NCBI GenBank assembly: GCA_963664365.1
Contig: OY761144.1
Location: forward strand, 1-64,000
Reading direction: 5' to 3'
Source: VXRN01 sp963664365
GTDB taxonomy: Bacteria; Chloroflexota; Dehalococcoidia; Lucifugimonadales; UBA1123
DNA: 64,000 nt
The translations under genes and the position numbers were made by a program. Each line of letters opens with the position of its first letter. Position 1 is the first letter of the stretch. Positions 42,869 to 51,390 of the stretch are shown piece by piece. Below the pieces are notes generated by a model. It was given only the letters and a program-made list of their open reading frames with translations. It was not told the origin of the DNA and ran no database searches.

Positions 42869-45693
42869 CGGCCCTCAGGTTTGCGCTGGTGGCGTCATCG
42901 GCGCTTCTGGCGGGACTGGCCCAGTATTTCATCAGCGACGGAGACTTGCGCTGGGCGGTCACGCCGCTGGTGGTTGCCGTCGGATGCCTCGCGCTGGCGA
43001 CCGGCGGCAGTCGTACATCCGCATCTTCCTATATTAAGGATAGGCCGGAAACTCAACGGCCCCTGCCGATTGGGGCGGATGACCGAGTCGGGTGGAAGAG
43101 CGTCCTGCGGTTGGACGAGGTGACGCTCGGAGTGGCGGCATTCGCGCTCGCCGCCGTCCTGATGAGCGTCTCGCTCCTCGAATTCGGCAGGCCGGAGGGC
43201 GATGACCTGACCCTAGCCTGGTGGTCTTTCGGCATCGCGGTGACGTTGCTGCTGGCGGCGATTCCCGCGATCGACGGCCGCTGGACGGCCCTAGCGGACA
43301 GGCTGAAAAGCGCGGGCGGAGTCCGCGTGAGCCTGAACGACCTGGCCGCCTGGAGCGTCATGGCGGCCATACTCCTGCTGGCGGCTGCGCTGAGGCTGTA
43401 CAACCTGGAGGACATCCCGGCTGGCCTGTGGTTCGACGAGGCCGATAACCTCGTCCATGCCCGTCAATACGCGCTTGACCCCGGCCGCACTCCGGCCTAC
43501 GCCGAGTCCACCAACCTCCCGACCCTGTTCCTTCTGCCCATAGCCGCGCTGGTCAAGCTGACGGACGTGGCGGTCACCACTCCCAGGCTGGTCGCGGCGG
43601 CGTTCGGAGTGGCCGGAGTCGGAGTGACGTTCCTGTTCGTCCGGCAAATCATGGGGACGCACTGCGGTCTGATCGCGGCCTTTCTCGTCGCGGTGATGCG
43701 CTGGGACATCATCTGGAGCCGCATTGGAATGCACGGGATTACCGGAGTGCTGTTCGCGGCTCTGACCGGGTGGCTGACAATGCGCGCGGTCAGAAGCGGG
43801 CGGGCGTCGGACTACGGACTGGCGGGCATGTCGCTCGGACTCGGCATGTGGTTCTACACGTCGTTCCGCATGTTTCCGATAGTGGTCGGCCTCATCCTTC
43901 TGCATCACCTGATCGTCAACCGTCCGCAGATAAGGGGATTTATGGTGCGGGTTGGATTGATGGTTCTGGTGTCGGTGTTCGTCGCTGCGCCCGTCATCCT
44001 GCTCGCGGCGAGCGACCCGGACGGCTTCTTCGACCGCACCAAGATCACGTCGGTCTTCACCTACTCTCCCAGGGAGCAGTGGGTCGAGGGTCTCACGAGC
44101 AACCTGGTCGAACACAGCCTGATGTTCGGGCGCGAGGGCGACCCTAATCCGCGTCACAACCTGCCGCACGCGCCGATGCTGGACTACGTCACTGCCGCGC
44201 TGTTCGTGCTGGCGTTCTTCTTCGCGCTCACACAATGGCGCAACGGCGCGGTGTTCCTGCTGCCCTTCTGGGTCTTCTTCATGACGCTGCCCGGCATCCT
44301 CACGCTTCCGTGGGAGGCGCCGCAGTCGCTGAGGTCGATACTGGTGATACCGGCCGTCGCCGCGCTGTCGGCGTATGTGCTCGAACGTCTCTGGAGCGCG
44401 GGTCAGGCCGCCCCGTGGCGGCTGGTAAGTCGAATTACGACGCCGGCGATGCTCGCCATTCTGGCGATGATCTTCTACGTGAACGTGGACTTCTACTTCG
44501 ACGAGCAGGCCAACGATCCCAGAGTATTCGCGGCGTTCTCGACGGACGAGACGCTCATCGCGCAGAGCCAGGTCGAGCGTCAGAAACTTGGAAATTCGCT
44601 GTGGGTGTCGCGACAGTATTTGCACTCGCGCATCGTGGATCTGCTGGCCGACCGTCCGAATCTGCGCGTCATCAGCGCGCCGGAAACCCTGCCGCTCGAC
44701 TCGACCGAGGTCTGGATGGGGGCGTCGGCGTACTTCGAGCCGCGCGAGGCGGGATTCTGGGATGTCATGCGGGCCTACTACCCGGACGGCGACTATCGGG
44801 CGGTGACGGCGCCCAACGGTGGAGAGCCGCTGTTCTACACAGGGTTCGTGTCCGGAGAACAGCTTGCGGAGCGGCAGGGACTGGACGCGGAGTACTTCGC
44901 CGATGGGAAGCCGGTATTCGGGGAACGCGGCGCGGTCAGCGAGTCGGTATGGCACGCCGACGCCGGTCCGGGCGAGTACCCGCACGAGACCAGGCTCAGA
45001 GGCGCTCTGCTCAGTCTGCCGGGCGGCGAATACGAGTTGGTGTCGGAGGGGAGCGCGGAGACCGTGGTCGAGATCGACGGCAGACAGGTCTTGGACGGCG
45101 CGCAGACACGCCGCAAAGTCGTCCTGGCCGAGGGGCTTCACTCAATCTCCATCAGCGCCACCATCCATGGGCCTGGGGACTACATCAAGGTCCTGTGGAC
45201 GCCGCCGGACGGCGAACTCAGGACGATCCCATTCGCCAATCTGTTCCGAGGTACGGTGCGTCCCATCGGACTCGCGGGCCGGTTCTACAAGGGAACGGAG
45301 GTGGGAGACGTCCCGGACGCGATGCAGACGACGCCGACGATGGACCTGTTCCATTACGTGCCTGTCATACCGGAACCGTACACGGCTGTATGGGATGGGT
45401 CGATCGAAGTTGAGCAGACGGGGATGCACGAGTTTCAAGTGGGCGGGTCAGGACAGATCAAACTGTTCTTGGACGGTCAGCAGATCGCGCAGTGGCCGCC
45501 GGGCTCAGGACTGGAGCCGGAAGCCTCGGCCTTCATCCTAGCGGGAGACCACGCCATCCGAGTCGAGTACATCACCGACTCGCCACCGTCGAAGCTAGAG
45601 ATACTATGGGCGTCGCCCGACGCGGCCCTTCAGCCAATTCCGGTTGAGCTACTGACCCCATCGCCGGAGTGGATGCTGCGCGTGGCGGAGTAG
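42850..45693 (+). CDS. GT39/PMT_2-like membrane glycosyltransferase with C-terminal PA14-like domains
   Basis: A 947-residue protein. About 12 hydrophobic segments in the first 560 residues. The GT-C signature sits in the first external loop as AGLWFDEADN, Asp196-Glu197, as in ArnT/PMT-type enzymes that use polyprenyl-linked sugars. Residues about 675-800 and 805-940 form two PA14-like beta domains (EYFADGKPVFGERGAV; RFYKGTEVGD ... LFLDGQQIAQWPPG ... HAIRVEYI), which usually bind carbohydrate. The natural reading is transfer of a sugar to surface protein or lipid with the PA14-like part holding the acceptor. The start overlaps the mini zinc-ribbon gene. Confidence 0.82.
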   Translation: MKDDRSSALRFALVASSALLAGLAQYFISDGDLRWAVTPLVVAVGCLALATGGSRTSASSYIKDRPETQRPLPIGADDRVGWKSVLRLDEVTLGVAAFALAAVLMSVSLLEFGRPEGDDLTLAWWSFGIAVTLLLAAIPAIDGRWTALADRLKSAGGVRVSLNDLAAWSVMAAILLLAAALRLYNLEDIPAGLWFDEADNLVHARQYALDPGRTPAYAESTNLPTLFLLPIAALVKLTDVAVTTPRLVAAAFGVAGVGVTFLFVRQIMGTHCGLIAAFLVAVMRWDIIWSRIGMHGITGVLFAALTGWLTMRAVRSGRASDYGLAGMSLGLGMWFYTSFRMFPIVVGLILLHHLIVNRPQIRGFMVRVGLMVLVSVFVAAPVILLAASDPDGFFDRTKITSVFTYSPREQWVEGLTSNLVEHSLMFGREGDPNPRHNLPHAPMLDYVTAALFVLAFFFALTQWRNGAVFLLPFWVFFMTLPGILTLPWEAPQSLRSILVIPAVAALSAYVLERLWSAGQAAPWRLVSRITTPAMLAILAMIFYVNVDFYFDEQANDPRVFAAFSTDETLIAQSQVERQKLGNSLWVSRQYLHSRIVDLLADRPNLRVISAPETLPLDSTEVWMGASAYFEPREAGFWDVMRAYYPDGDYRAVTAPNGGEPLFYTGFVSGEQLAERQGLDAEYFADGKPVFGERGAVSESVWHADAGPGEYPHETRLRGALLSLPGGEYELVSEGSAETVVEIDGRQVLDGAQTRRKVVLAEGLHSISISATIHGPGDYIKVLWTPPDGELRTIPFANLFRGTVRPIGLAGRFYKGTEVGDVPDAMQTTPTMDLFHYVPVIPEPYTAVWDGSIEVEQTGMHEFQVGGSGQIKLFLDGQQIAQWPPGSGLEPEASAFILAGDHAIRVEYITDSPPSKLEILWASPDAALQPIPVELLTPSPEWMLRVAE

Positions 45694-45809
45694 GGTTGAC
45701 TAGGGTAGCGCTGCATGCCGTGTAATCCGCAGTTTTCCCTCTCGACTCGCTTTGCCATGACGCAACTCGGACTCGTCCCATCCGGCCACACCGTTTGAGC
45801 GTGTCGGGC

Positions 45810-46286
45810 TCACTCATTGCGAAACGCCTTCTCCAGTTCAGCGACGTCCAACTTGTTCATCTTCTGAAATGCCTCGGTGACCCGTTCCACCGCCGCCGCG
45901 TCGCCACTCGCCAACATTTCGCCCAGCGCTATCGGCACGATCTGCCAAGAAACGCCGAAGCGGTCGATGAGCCAACCACATCGACTTTCCTCGCCGCCAT
46001 CCGACGTCAGCCGTTCCCACAACCTGTCCACCTCGTCTTGGTCGATACAGTTGACCGCGAGCGACACCGCCGGACTATGAGTGAAGTGCGGACCGCCGTT
46101 GATTATGCAAAACTCCTGCCCCGCCAACTCAAACATGGCGGTCATGATGTCGCCGGTCTTGCCCATGCCGGCTTCTGCGTAGCGTGTGATGCTGGTGACA
46201 CTGGCATCTTCGAAGCATGACTTGTAGAGTTCGAGAGCCTCCTCGACCCGTCCGTCAAACCAGAGGTTGGTGACAATCTTCTGCAT
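45810..46286 (-). CDS. PhnB-like VOC-superfamily protein
   Basis: A 158-residue protein of the PhnB / 3-demethylubiquinone-9 3-methyltransferase-like VOC family: VTNLWFDGRVEEALELYKSC (about 5-24), FELAGQEFCIINGGPHF (about 52-68), and WERLTSDGGEESRCGWLIDRFGVSW (about 90-114, shown here by its ends WERL and FGVSW), with the typical ALGEML tail. The family is widespread with few known substrates. No operon partner is evident. Confidence 0.85.
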   Translation of the reverse strand: MQKIVTNLWFDGRVEEALELYKSCFEDASVTSITRYAEAGMGKTGDIMTAMFELAGQEFCIINGGPHFTHSPAVSLAVNCIDQDEVDRLWERLTSDGGEESRCGWLIDRFGVSWQIVPIALGEMLASGDAAAVERVTEAFQKMNKLDVAELEKAFRNE

Positions 46287-46419
46287 GGCTCAATCTCCTA
46301 CGCTCAGTTCAACAACGTATGACATCATTCACGGTGACTTTGGTCATGTCAGTTCAGCAGCGGGCCGCCGCCGGCCGACATTGAAATCGAAGGGGCCAAG
46401 GCCATGCGGCAGCCTCTGT
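46287..46419. other. Non-coding gap upstream of the PhnB-like gene
   Basis: No gene or repeat recognised. It lies between the PhnB-like start and the degenerate remnant at 46420-46527. Confidence 0.4.
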
Positions 46420-46527
46420 CTATTGGCCCTCCAACTCCTCCCGCATACGCTCTTCCTGTTCCATTTGCTCCGGAGTCATCGCCTCCGCAAAATCGGCCGC
46501 CTCGAACAAGGGCCGCGGTGAGATGTC
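46420..46527 (-). pseudogene. C-terminal remnant of a YCII/DGPF-like protein
   Basis: A 35-codon open stretch on the minus strand reads PRPLFEAADFAEAMTPEQ then MEQEERMREELEGQ and stops. This pattern resembles the conserved C-terminus of YCII-related (DGPF) proteins. There is a stop directly upstream and no start, so it appears to be a leftover of a deleted gene. Based on motif memory only. Confidence 0.4.
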
Positions 46528-46685
46528 TCATTGGGTTCTCGGTTCTCCTCATAAGGGTGGTTCCACTGTTTCTATACGCGCAGACTGGCACAATCGGATT
46601 GGCTCTCCGCAGGGACGAGTTGGAACCTGCGGCCATATTGCCTTTGGGCTATAATGGCGGTCATTCCACGTAGAAAGGACTGGGG

Positions 46686-47531
46686 ATGACTTACGAGAAT
46701 CTGCTTTACGACATCGAGGAGCGGGTCTGCACGATTACGCTGAACCGACCTGAGAAGATGAACGCGCTTAGCTGGGATCTGAGGCAGGAGTTCTTGGACG
46801 CGATAAAGAAGGCGGAGCGGGACTCTGAGGTCGGATGCATCGTCGTCAAGGGGGCGGGCCGCGCGTTCAGCGCGGGGTATGACATGTCTCCTACTACATC
46901 AAATGCGCCGAGGCGCGGATACGTGTCTGAAGACGTCGATCAGATCACGGGACAGTACGCGCGGGACCTGCTCAACACCTGGTGGACGATATGGGACCTG
47001 ACCAAGCCTGTGATCGCGCAGGTACACGGCTGGTGCCTCGCCGGGGCGAGCGAGCTCGCGTCGATGTGCGACCTCATGTTTGTGGCAGAAGATGCCCAGT
47101 TCGGATACCCGCCTGTCAGGGTGATGGCGGGGCCGGACCTGATGTACTTTCCATGGAAGATGCCGATGAGCCAGGCGAAGTATCTGATGTTGACCGGCAA
47201 GGCGGTGACCGGAAAAGAGGCCGCGGATATGGGATGGGCGACGAAAGTGTTTCCGTCCGACCAGCTTGATGCCGAGACGGTGAAGGAAGCGAGGGCGATA
47301 GCCACGATCTCGCCCGACAGGTTGGCGGCATCCAAGTTGATGACGAACCGCGCCTACGAGATCATGGGGTATAGGGCCGCGATGGAAGTCGGGGTCGATT
47401 GGCAGGCCCTGTCGTCATACGGCAGCTCTAGGAGTGTGTGGAAAGAGAAGGTCCGCTCCGAGGGCCTGAAAGCGGCCCTACTGTGGAGAGACGGTCCTTT
47501 CGGAGACTACTCGGCGAGGCCGAGGGAGTAG
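46686..47531 (+). CDS. Enoyl-CoA hydratase/isomerase (crotonase) family protein
   Basis: A 281-residue crotonase. Oxyanion-hole segments are visible: GRAFSAGYDM (about 60-69) and GWCLAGASELASMCD (about 117-131). The Glu matching Glu144 of rat hydratase is there (SEL), but the second catalytic Glu (Glu164, usually in FGxPE) is replaced: FGYPPVRV. The protein may therefore be an isomerase, hydrolase or thioesterase-type crotonase instead of a classic hydratase. Monocistronic on the plus strand; the pathway link is the general acyl-CoA theme of the window. Confidence 0.9.
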   Translation: MTYENLLYDIEERVCTITLNRPEKMNALSWDLRQEFLDAIKKAERDSEVGCIVVKGAGRAFSAGYDMSPTTSNAPRRGYVSEDVDQITGQYARDLLNTWWTIWDLTKPVIAQVHGWCLAGASELASMCDLMFVAEDAQFGYPPVRVMAGPDLMYFPWKMPMSQAKYLMLTGKAVTGKEAADMGWATKVFPSDQLDAETVKEARAIATISPDRLAASKLMTNRAYEIMGYRAAMEVGVDWQALSSYGSSRSVWKEKVRSEGLKAALLWRDGPFGDYSARPRE

Positions 47532-47611
47532 TTGTTTTATTCACCCTCTCCCTGAGGGAGAGGGGGCTGTTGGTTGGGGATCACGCTCGATTTCACCGTT
47601 GCCTATCTCCG

Positions 47612-48085
47612 TCAACCAGCAAAGGGAGAGGGAACTGTGTTACTGGGCACCATGAGCGGGTGCCTGGGGAAGCCTAGCTTGGTAAGGCCGAGGTGGTGAG
47701 GGGTGGATAGGTCGAGGGCCATCTTCGTGACGTGGGCGGCTCTTTCTCTATGACGGGAGCCGTGATTGCCCCATGCGAGAATCACCCTGTCGGCCCTCTG
47801 GAGTGCGGCTTGAATTGTCGCATCGGTGTCGGGGCCGACCGGGTCTTCGGCGTCCAGCAGTCCCTTGGGGTCGGTGGACATCAGGGCAAATAGGTTGACG
47901 ACCTCGAGCAGGCCGAAGCCCCAGCTACGGGCGAATCCGATGCACCTGCGGATGGTGGGGTCGTTGCGCTCTTCGTCTGCCACTGACGGGTTGAGCATGA
48001 TAAAGAGGACGCGGCTCTGAGAAGTACCGACCCTGCGTTTGAGCAGGTATCGATACCGGCGGTCTTCGGAAAAGACGGCGGTCAC
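47612..48085 (-). CDS. DUF1643 protein
   Basis: A 157-residue protein matching DUF1643: YRYLLKRRVG, LFIMLNPSVADEERNDPTIR (about 27-46), RCIGFARSWGFG and the later VILAWGNHG (about 100-108). The family is often found on mobile elements and near DNA-handling genes; its function is unknown to me. GTG 48085 follows the CoxG-like stop by 1 bp, so it is translationally coupled to it. The C-terminus runs through a short REP-like stretch. Confidence 0.82.
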   Translation of the reverse strand: MTAVFSEDRRYRYLLKRRVGTSQSRVLFIMLNPSVADEERNDPTIRRCIGFARSWGFGLLEVVNLFALMSTDPKGLLDAEDPVGPDTDATIQAALQRADRVILAWGNHGSRHRERAAHVTKMALDLSTPHHLGLTKLGFPRHPLMVPSNTVPSPFAG

Positions 48086-48086
48086 T

Positions 48087-48524
48087 TTACTTCTCGATCC
48101 TGGAGCGAAGGCAGTCGAAGAACTGGTTCATCATCATTCTGGACGCTCCGCCGAGGAGTCGCTGGCCGACGCGGGCGATGACGCCCGTGACCTGCGTATC
48201 GCCGACGACGTGGACGGTGGTCTTGCCGTCGTTCTCGGAGAAGGTGAGGTCGCCGGAACCCTGGACGGAGCCGCCTCTGCCGCTTCCGGTGACGACCATG
48301 CGGTAGGATTGCAGGTGGACTTTGTCTTCGATCTTGACGGTTCCTTTGTACGCGCCTCTGACAGTGGCGACGCGGACGGTGAGATCGACCTCGTAGCCGT
48401 CTTCGCCTGAGGGGGCGAAGCGGTCGCATCCGGGGATGCAGCCGGAGAGTACGTCGGGGGACAGCATGGAGTCCCAGACGGTCCGGACGTCGGCGTCGAA
48501 GGTGTAGGAGCCTGATACTTTCAA
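48087..48524 (-). CDS. CoxG-like SRPBCC-fold protein
   Basis: A 145-residue START/SRPBCC-type hydrophobic-cavity protein of the CO-dehydrogenase subunit G (CoxG) family: GSYTFDADVRTVWDSMLSPD (about 4-23), IPGCDRF, GAYKGTVKIED (about 57-67), SGSGDLTF-like strand and a C-terminal helix GGASRMMMNQFFDCL. No CO-dehydrogenase subunits are nearby; many CoxG relatives accompany other molybdenum enzymes or act alone. It is the first gene of a two-gene minus-strand unit with DUF1643. Confidence 0.85.
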   Translation of the reverse strand: MKVSGSYTFDADVRTVWDSMLSPDVLSGCIPGCDRFAPSGEDGYEVDLTVRVATVRGAYKGTVKIEDKVHLQSYRMVVTGSGRGGSVQGSGDLTFSENDGKTTVHVVGDTQVTGVIARVGQRLLGGASRMMMNQFFDCLRSRIEK

Positions 48525-48857
48525 ATCGCGGTCCGCCTTTCGTGGTTGTGTGCTTGGCGCGTCACCAATTTAGCACAGGGGGCGTGGGTGGAGATGGCCG
48601 AAGTTGAGTCGATGTGTATCAACTTAGTTGAATCGATTACTCTCACGGGCGGAAAAAGTTTTTGAAATGCCTGCCCTGGCCTGCCCTAGCTGCCCTGCGC
48701 ATAGCTGATCTAGCTTTGGGAAATTCAGGGCAGCTATGATTTTTGACCTGCCCTGACCTGCCCTGACCTGCCCTGTGACGATTCGGCCCCTCTTTGAACT
48801 GTTGTACGGATTATAGTAGAGGTCGTGGTTCGCGTCAAGGGGTGGGCGGGGCTCTTG
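48525..48857. other. CRISPR-flanking non-coding gap with CTGCCCTGAC tandem repeat
   Basis: Between the CoxG-like gene and the array. It contains over three tandem copies of the 10-mer CTGCCCTGAC (about 48747-48776), a looser copy set at 48671-48698 and a 9-bp stem TCAGGGCAG (48725-48733) with CTGCCCTGA (48748-48756). No AT-rich leader-like stretch is evident here. Confidence 0.6.
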
Positions 48858-50062
48858 CTCCCATCGGCTAAAATACTCCCAGCAAGACCGCTCGCAAGAC
48901 TGCGGTTGCGGTTGTCCCCCGATCTCCCATCGGCTAAAATGAACCTATTAGAACTGCTGAATCGAGTGGGTTGCGGTTGTCCCCCGATCTCCCATCGGCT
49001 AAAATATTTTCCTCTGCCGAACGCGAATGCCGACCGTTGCGGTTGTCCCCCGATCTCCCATCGGCTAAAATCAACTTTTCTTTGACCTCGGTGAAATCGT
49101 GTGGTTGCGGTTGTCCCCCGATCTCCCATCGGCTAAAATTGCTCCGGCCCGGGCCCACCACGTCGAAAGAGTTGCGGTTGTCCCCCGATCTCCCATCGGC
49201 TAAAATCGGAGCCGACGCGGTCTTTGCCTCCCTCTCGGTTGCGGTTGTCCCCCGATCTCCCATCGGCTAAAATCGCCCGTCGCGGTATCCCCTACTGGGT
49301 AAGTTGCGGTTGTCCCCCGATCTCCCATCGGCTAAAATACCCCAGCCTCCGACGCATTCGGCGCGATATTGTTGCGGTTGTCCCCCGATCTCCCATCGGC
49401 TAAAATCAGGCTCAAGTTCGGGTTCAGGCTCAGGTTGTTGCGGTTGTCCCCCGATCTCCCATCGGCTAAAATCTGCGCGCGGTCGACGCGCTGGAGGCCT
49501 AGTTGCGGTTGTCCCCCGATCTCCCATCGGCTAAAATTGCGGCGCTGGGTTCTTCATTGTGGGTGCCGTTGCGGTTGTCCCCCGATCTCCCATCGGCTAA
49601 AATCCCCCGCATCATCACTATGTCAAGCTCTCGGTTGCGGTTGTCCCCCGATCTCCCATCGGCTAAAATTGGATTTGAGCGCTGAGTTCACCTATAAGGT
49701 TGCGGTTGTCCCCCGATCTCCCATCGGCTAAAATCAATAGCATGGCGATACACAAAAAGGGCTCGTTGCGGTTGTCCCCCGATCTCCCATCGGCTAAAAT
49801 GGAAAGTGGGACTTAAGCCGCTTGACGACGTTGCGGTTGTCCCCCGATCTCCCATCGGCTAAAATATGGTGACGGTAGAGGCGTCCCGCTCGATGGTTGC
49901 GGTTGTCCCCCGATCTCCCATCGGCTAAAATTGCCCGTTCGAATACTGCGTGGGGTGCGCGTTGCGGTTGTCCCCCGATCTCCCATCGGCTAAAATACGG
50001 AGACTACTCATATCATACGCCGGTCCGTTGCGGTTGTCCCCCGATCTCCCATCGGCTAAAAT
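48858..50062 (+). CRISPR. Type II-C CRISPR array: 18 full 36-bp repeats plus one truncated repeat, 18 spacers
   Basis: The repeat begins GTTGCGGTTGTCCCCC and ends CCATCGGCTAAAAT. Full repeats start at 48905, 48970, 49036, 49104, 49171, 49238, 49303, 49371, 49437, 49502, 49568, 49634, 49699, 49765, 49830, 49896, 49961 and 50027, and all look identical. A degenerate repeat keeping only the last 17 bases sits at 48858-48874. Spacers are 29-32 nt, mostly 30. The orientation (GTTG... to ...AAAAT, reading towards cas2) matches Neisseria and Campylobacter II-C arrays and agrees with the anti-repeat of the candidate tracrRNA. One spacer (49407-49436) is of low complexity. Confidence 0.98.
48912..48940 (+). 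promoter_or_regulatory. Repeat-embedded promoter (first full repeat as example)
   Basis: Repeat bases 8-13 are TTGTCC and bases 31-36 are TAAAAT, separated by exactly 17 bp. Each repeat can therefore act as a sigma70 promoter firing about 7 nt into the next spacer, giving crRNAs with guides of about 22-24 nt without RNase III trimming at the 5' end, as known for Neisseria II-C. The truncated first repeat keeps the -10 but not the -35. Confidence 0.65.
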
Positions 50063-50139
50063 AGACCGCCCGCTCCGCCATAGCTGAATCAAAGCTGGCG
50101 GGGCAGGCGTGAAACCGCAAAAAACGGGCGTCGGCGTCT

Positions 50140-50466
50140 TCAGAACAGCGTGAACTGTTCGGGATTTTTGTTGGCGGGCTTCCGCTTGGGTCCATCGAAG
50201 CTCACGATGTTCTCGTATTGCTTGTCGGTAAAGTAGATGATCTGGACGTTGCCGGAGGGCGGCAGGGCGGCCTGGACCTTCTTGGTATAGACTTGCGCCT
50301 GCTCTTTGCCCGCGCAGAAGCGCAGGTAAACGGAAAGCTGGCACATGTCGAAACCCTGGTCGAGCAGGAACTTTCGGAACTTGTTGGCGTCCTTACGCTC
50401 CTGCTTCGTAAGAACCGGCAGGTCGAAGAGCACCATCATCCACATGAGTCGATAGCCGCTGAGCAT
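50140..50466 (-). CDS. cas2: CRISPR-associated endoribonuclease/adaptation protein Cas2
   Basis: A 108-residue ferredoxin-fold Cas2: MMVLFDLPVLTKQERKDA near residue 10 holds the conserved Asp, and QLSVYLRFCAGKEQA (about 43-57), VQIIYFTDKQYENI and the C-terminal FDGPKRKP follow. It bridges two Cas1 dimers in the spacer-integration complex. It lies 12 bp after cas1 and 77 bp from the last CRISPR repeat, so new spacers may enter at the cas2-proximal end. Confidence 0.95.
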   Translation of the reverse strand: MLSGYRLMWMMVLFDLPVLTKQERKDANKFRKFLLDQGFDMCQLSVYLRFCAGKEQAQVYTKKVQAALPPSGNVQIIYFTDKQYENIVSFDGPKRKPANKNPEQFTLF

Positions 50467-50478
50467 TGCCCCAACCCG

Positions 50479-51390
50479 TCACGACGCCACCGGGAGCGTG
50501 GCTTCAGCCAGTCTGCCGGGGAAGGTGAGCGAGGGTTTACCGTCCTCGAAGGATTGGGCGAGCGACTGGGCGGCGCGCTCAAGGCAGGTCTGCAAGGGTG
50601 ATACTCCCCTGTCGGCGTTCATGTCGATGGTGAGTACCCCGGCGAGGGCGCTCTTGGCGTCGGCGGTCACGTCGTCGCACCCGGACTTCAGCAGGCAGGC
50701 GGTGGTGTAGTCCACCAGGGGCCTGAAGGGTTCCATAAGGTCGTCCACGAGGCATAAGGGGTTGGCGCGGTTGTGGTGGTGGATGCCGAGGGACGGATGG
50801 AGTCCGGCGGACACGACGGCGCGGGCGACCGCGGCTCTGAGGACGGTGTATCCGTAGTTGAGGAGCGGGTTGGGCATTTGGCCGAACCGGTCACGCCTGA
50901 AGCGTCTGCCGAACAGCAGGGGCCAGTAACGCCGCGCCGCTTGCGCTTCGACGTTGTCGGGGTCGCCGGACTTGACTCGCCGCACCAGCGGTTTGAGGTC
51001 GCCGCCGGGTATTTCGAGGAGATCCAGGGTGTTGGCCTGCTGGAGTATCTTGGCTTTGACTATGGACTGCCAGAGCCGTTTGTTGAGGGGCTTGGAGGCC
51101 TCTAGCTGGCAGCGCATGCGGAGGGCCTGGACGTGGTGGCCTTCGAGGGGCCAGAGCCAGGCGGCGGGCAGGTAGTTGGCGCCGCAGAGGACGACGGCGA
51201 CGCCTCGGCGCGCGAGTTCGGTCATGAGGCTGTTGGAATAGGTCAGTCCGCGCGCGCTGCACAGCAGGACGCCTATGTCGTCGAGCGGAACGCGCCCGCC
51301 CTCGACGCCGTCGCCGGAGACGACCATGAACCCGCGCGATTTGGACAAGTGGCGACCGTCGTTCGCTATCTCGATTACGCGGCCTATCAT
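50479..51390 (-). CDS. cas1: CRISPR-associated integrase Cas1 (type II)
   Basis: A 303-residue Cas1. The N-terminal beta domain begins MIGRVIEIANDGRHLSKSRGF; the C-terminal helical domain has the type II pattern NPLLNYGYTVLRAAVARAVV (about 168-187), GIHHHNRANPLCLVDDLMEP with the active-site His and acidic residues (about 200-219) and RPLVD. It catalyses spacer integration with Cas2. The start overlaps the cas9 stop by ATGA (51387-51390). No csn2 or cas4 is present, which places the locus in subtype II-C. Confidence 0.95.
   Translation of the reverse strand: MIGRVIEIANDGRHLSKSRGFMVVSGDGVEGGRVPLDDIGVLLCSARGLTYSNSLMTELARRGVAVVLCGANYLPAAWLWPLEGHHVQALRMRCQLEASKPLNKRLWQSIVKAKILQQANTLDLLEIPGGDLKPLVRRVKSGDPDNVEAQAARRYWPLLFGRRFRRDRFGQMPNPLLNYGYTVLRAAVARAVVSAGLHPSLGIHHHNRANPLCLVDDLMEPFRPLVDYTTACLLKSGCDDVTADAKSALAGVLTIDMNADRGVSPLQTCLERAAQSLAQSFEDGKPSLTFPGRLAEATLPVAS

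Noticed and set aside
43291..45141. A 616-codon minus-strand frame over the glycosyltransferase
   Set aside because: Arg/Gln/His-rich antisense product; the sense strand has membrane helices and the GT-C motif.
48725..48776. CTGCCCTGAC tandem repeat as a second CRISPR array
   Set aside because: Period of 10 bp without spacers; a simple tandem repeat.
48934..49731. Open frames on both strands made of repeating MGDRGTTAT- or LRLSPDLPSAK-like units
   Set aside because: They are translations of the CRISPR repeats, not genes.
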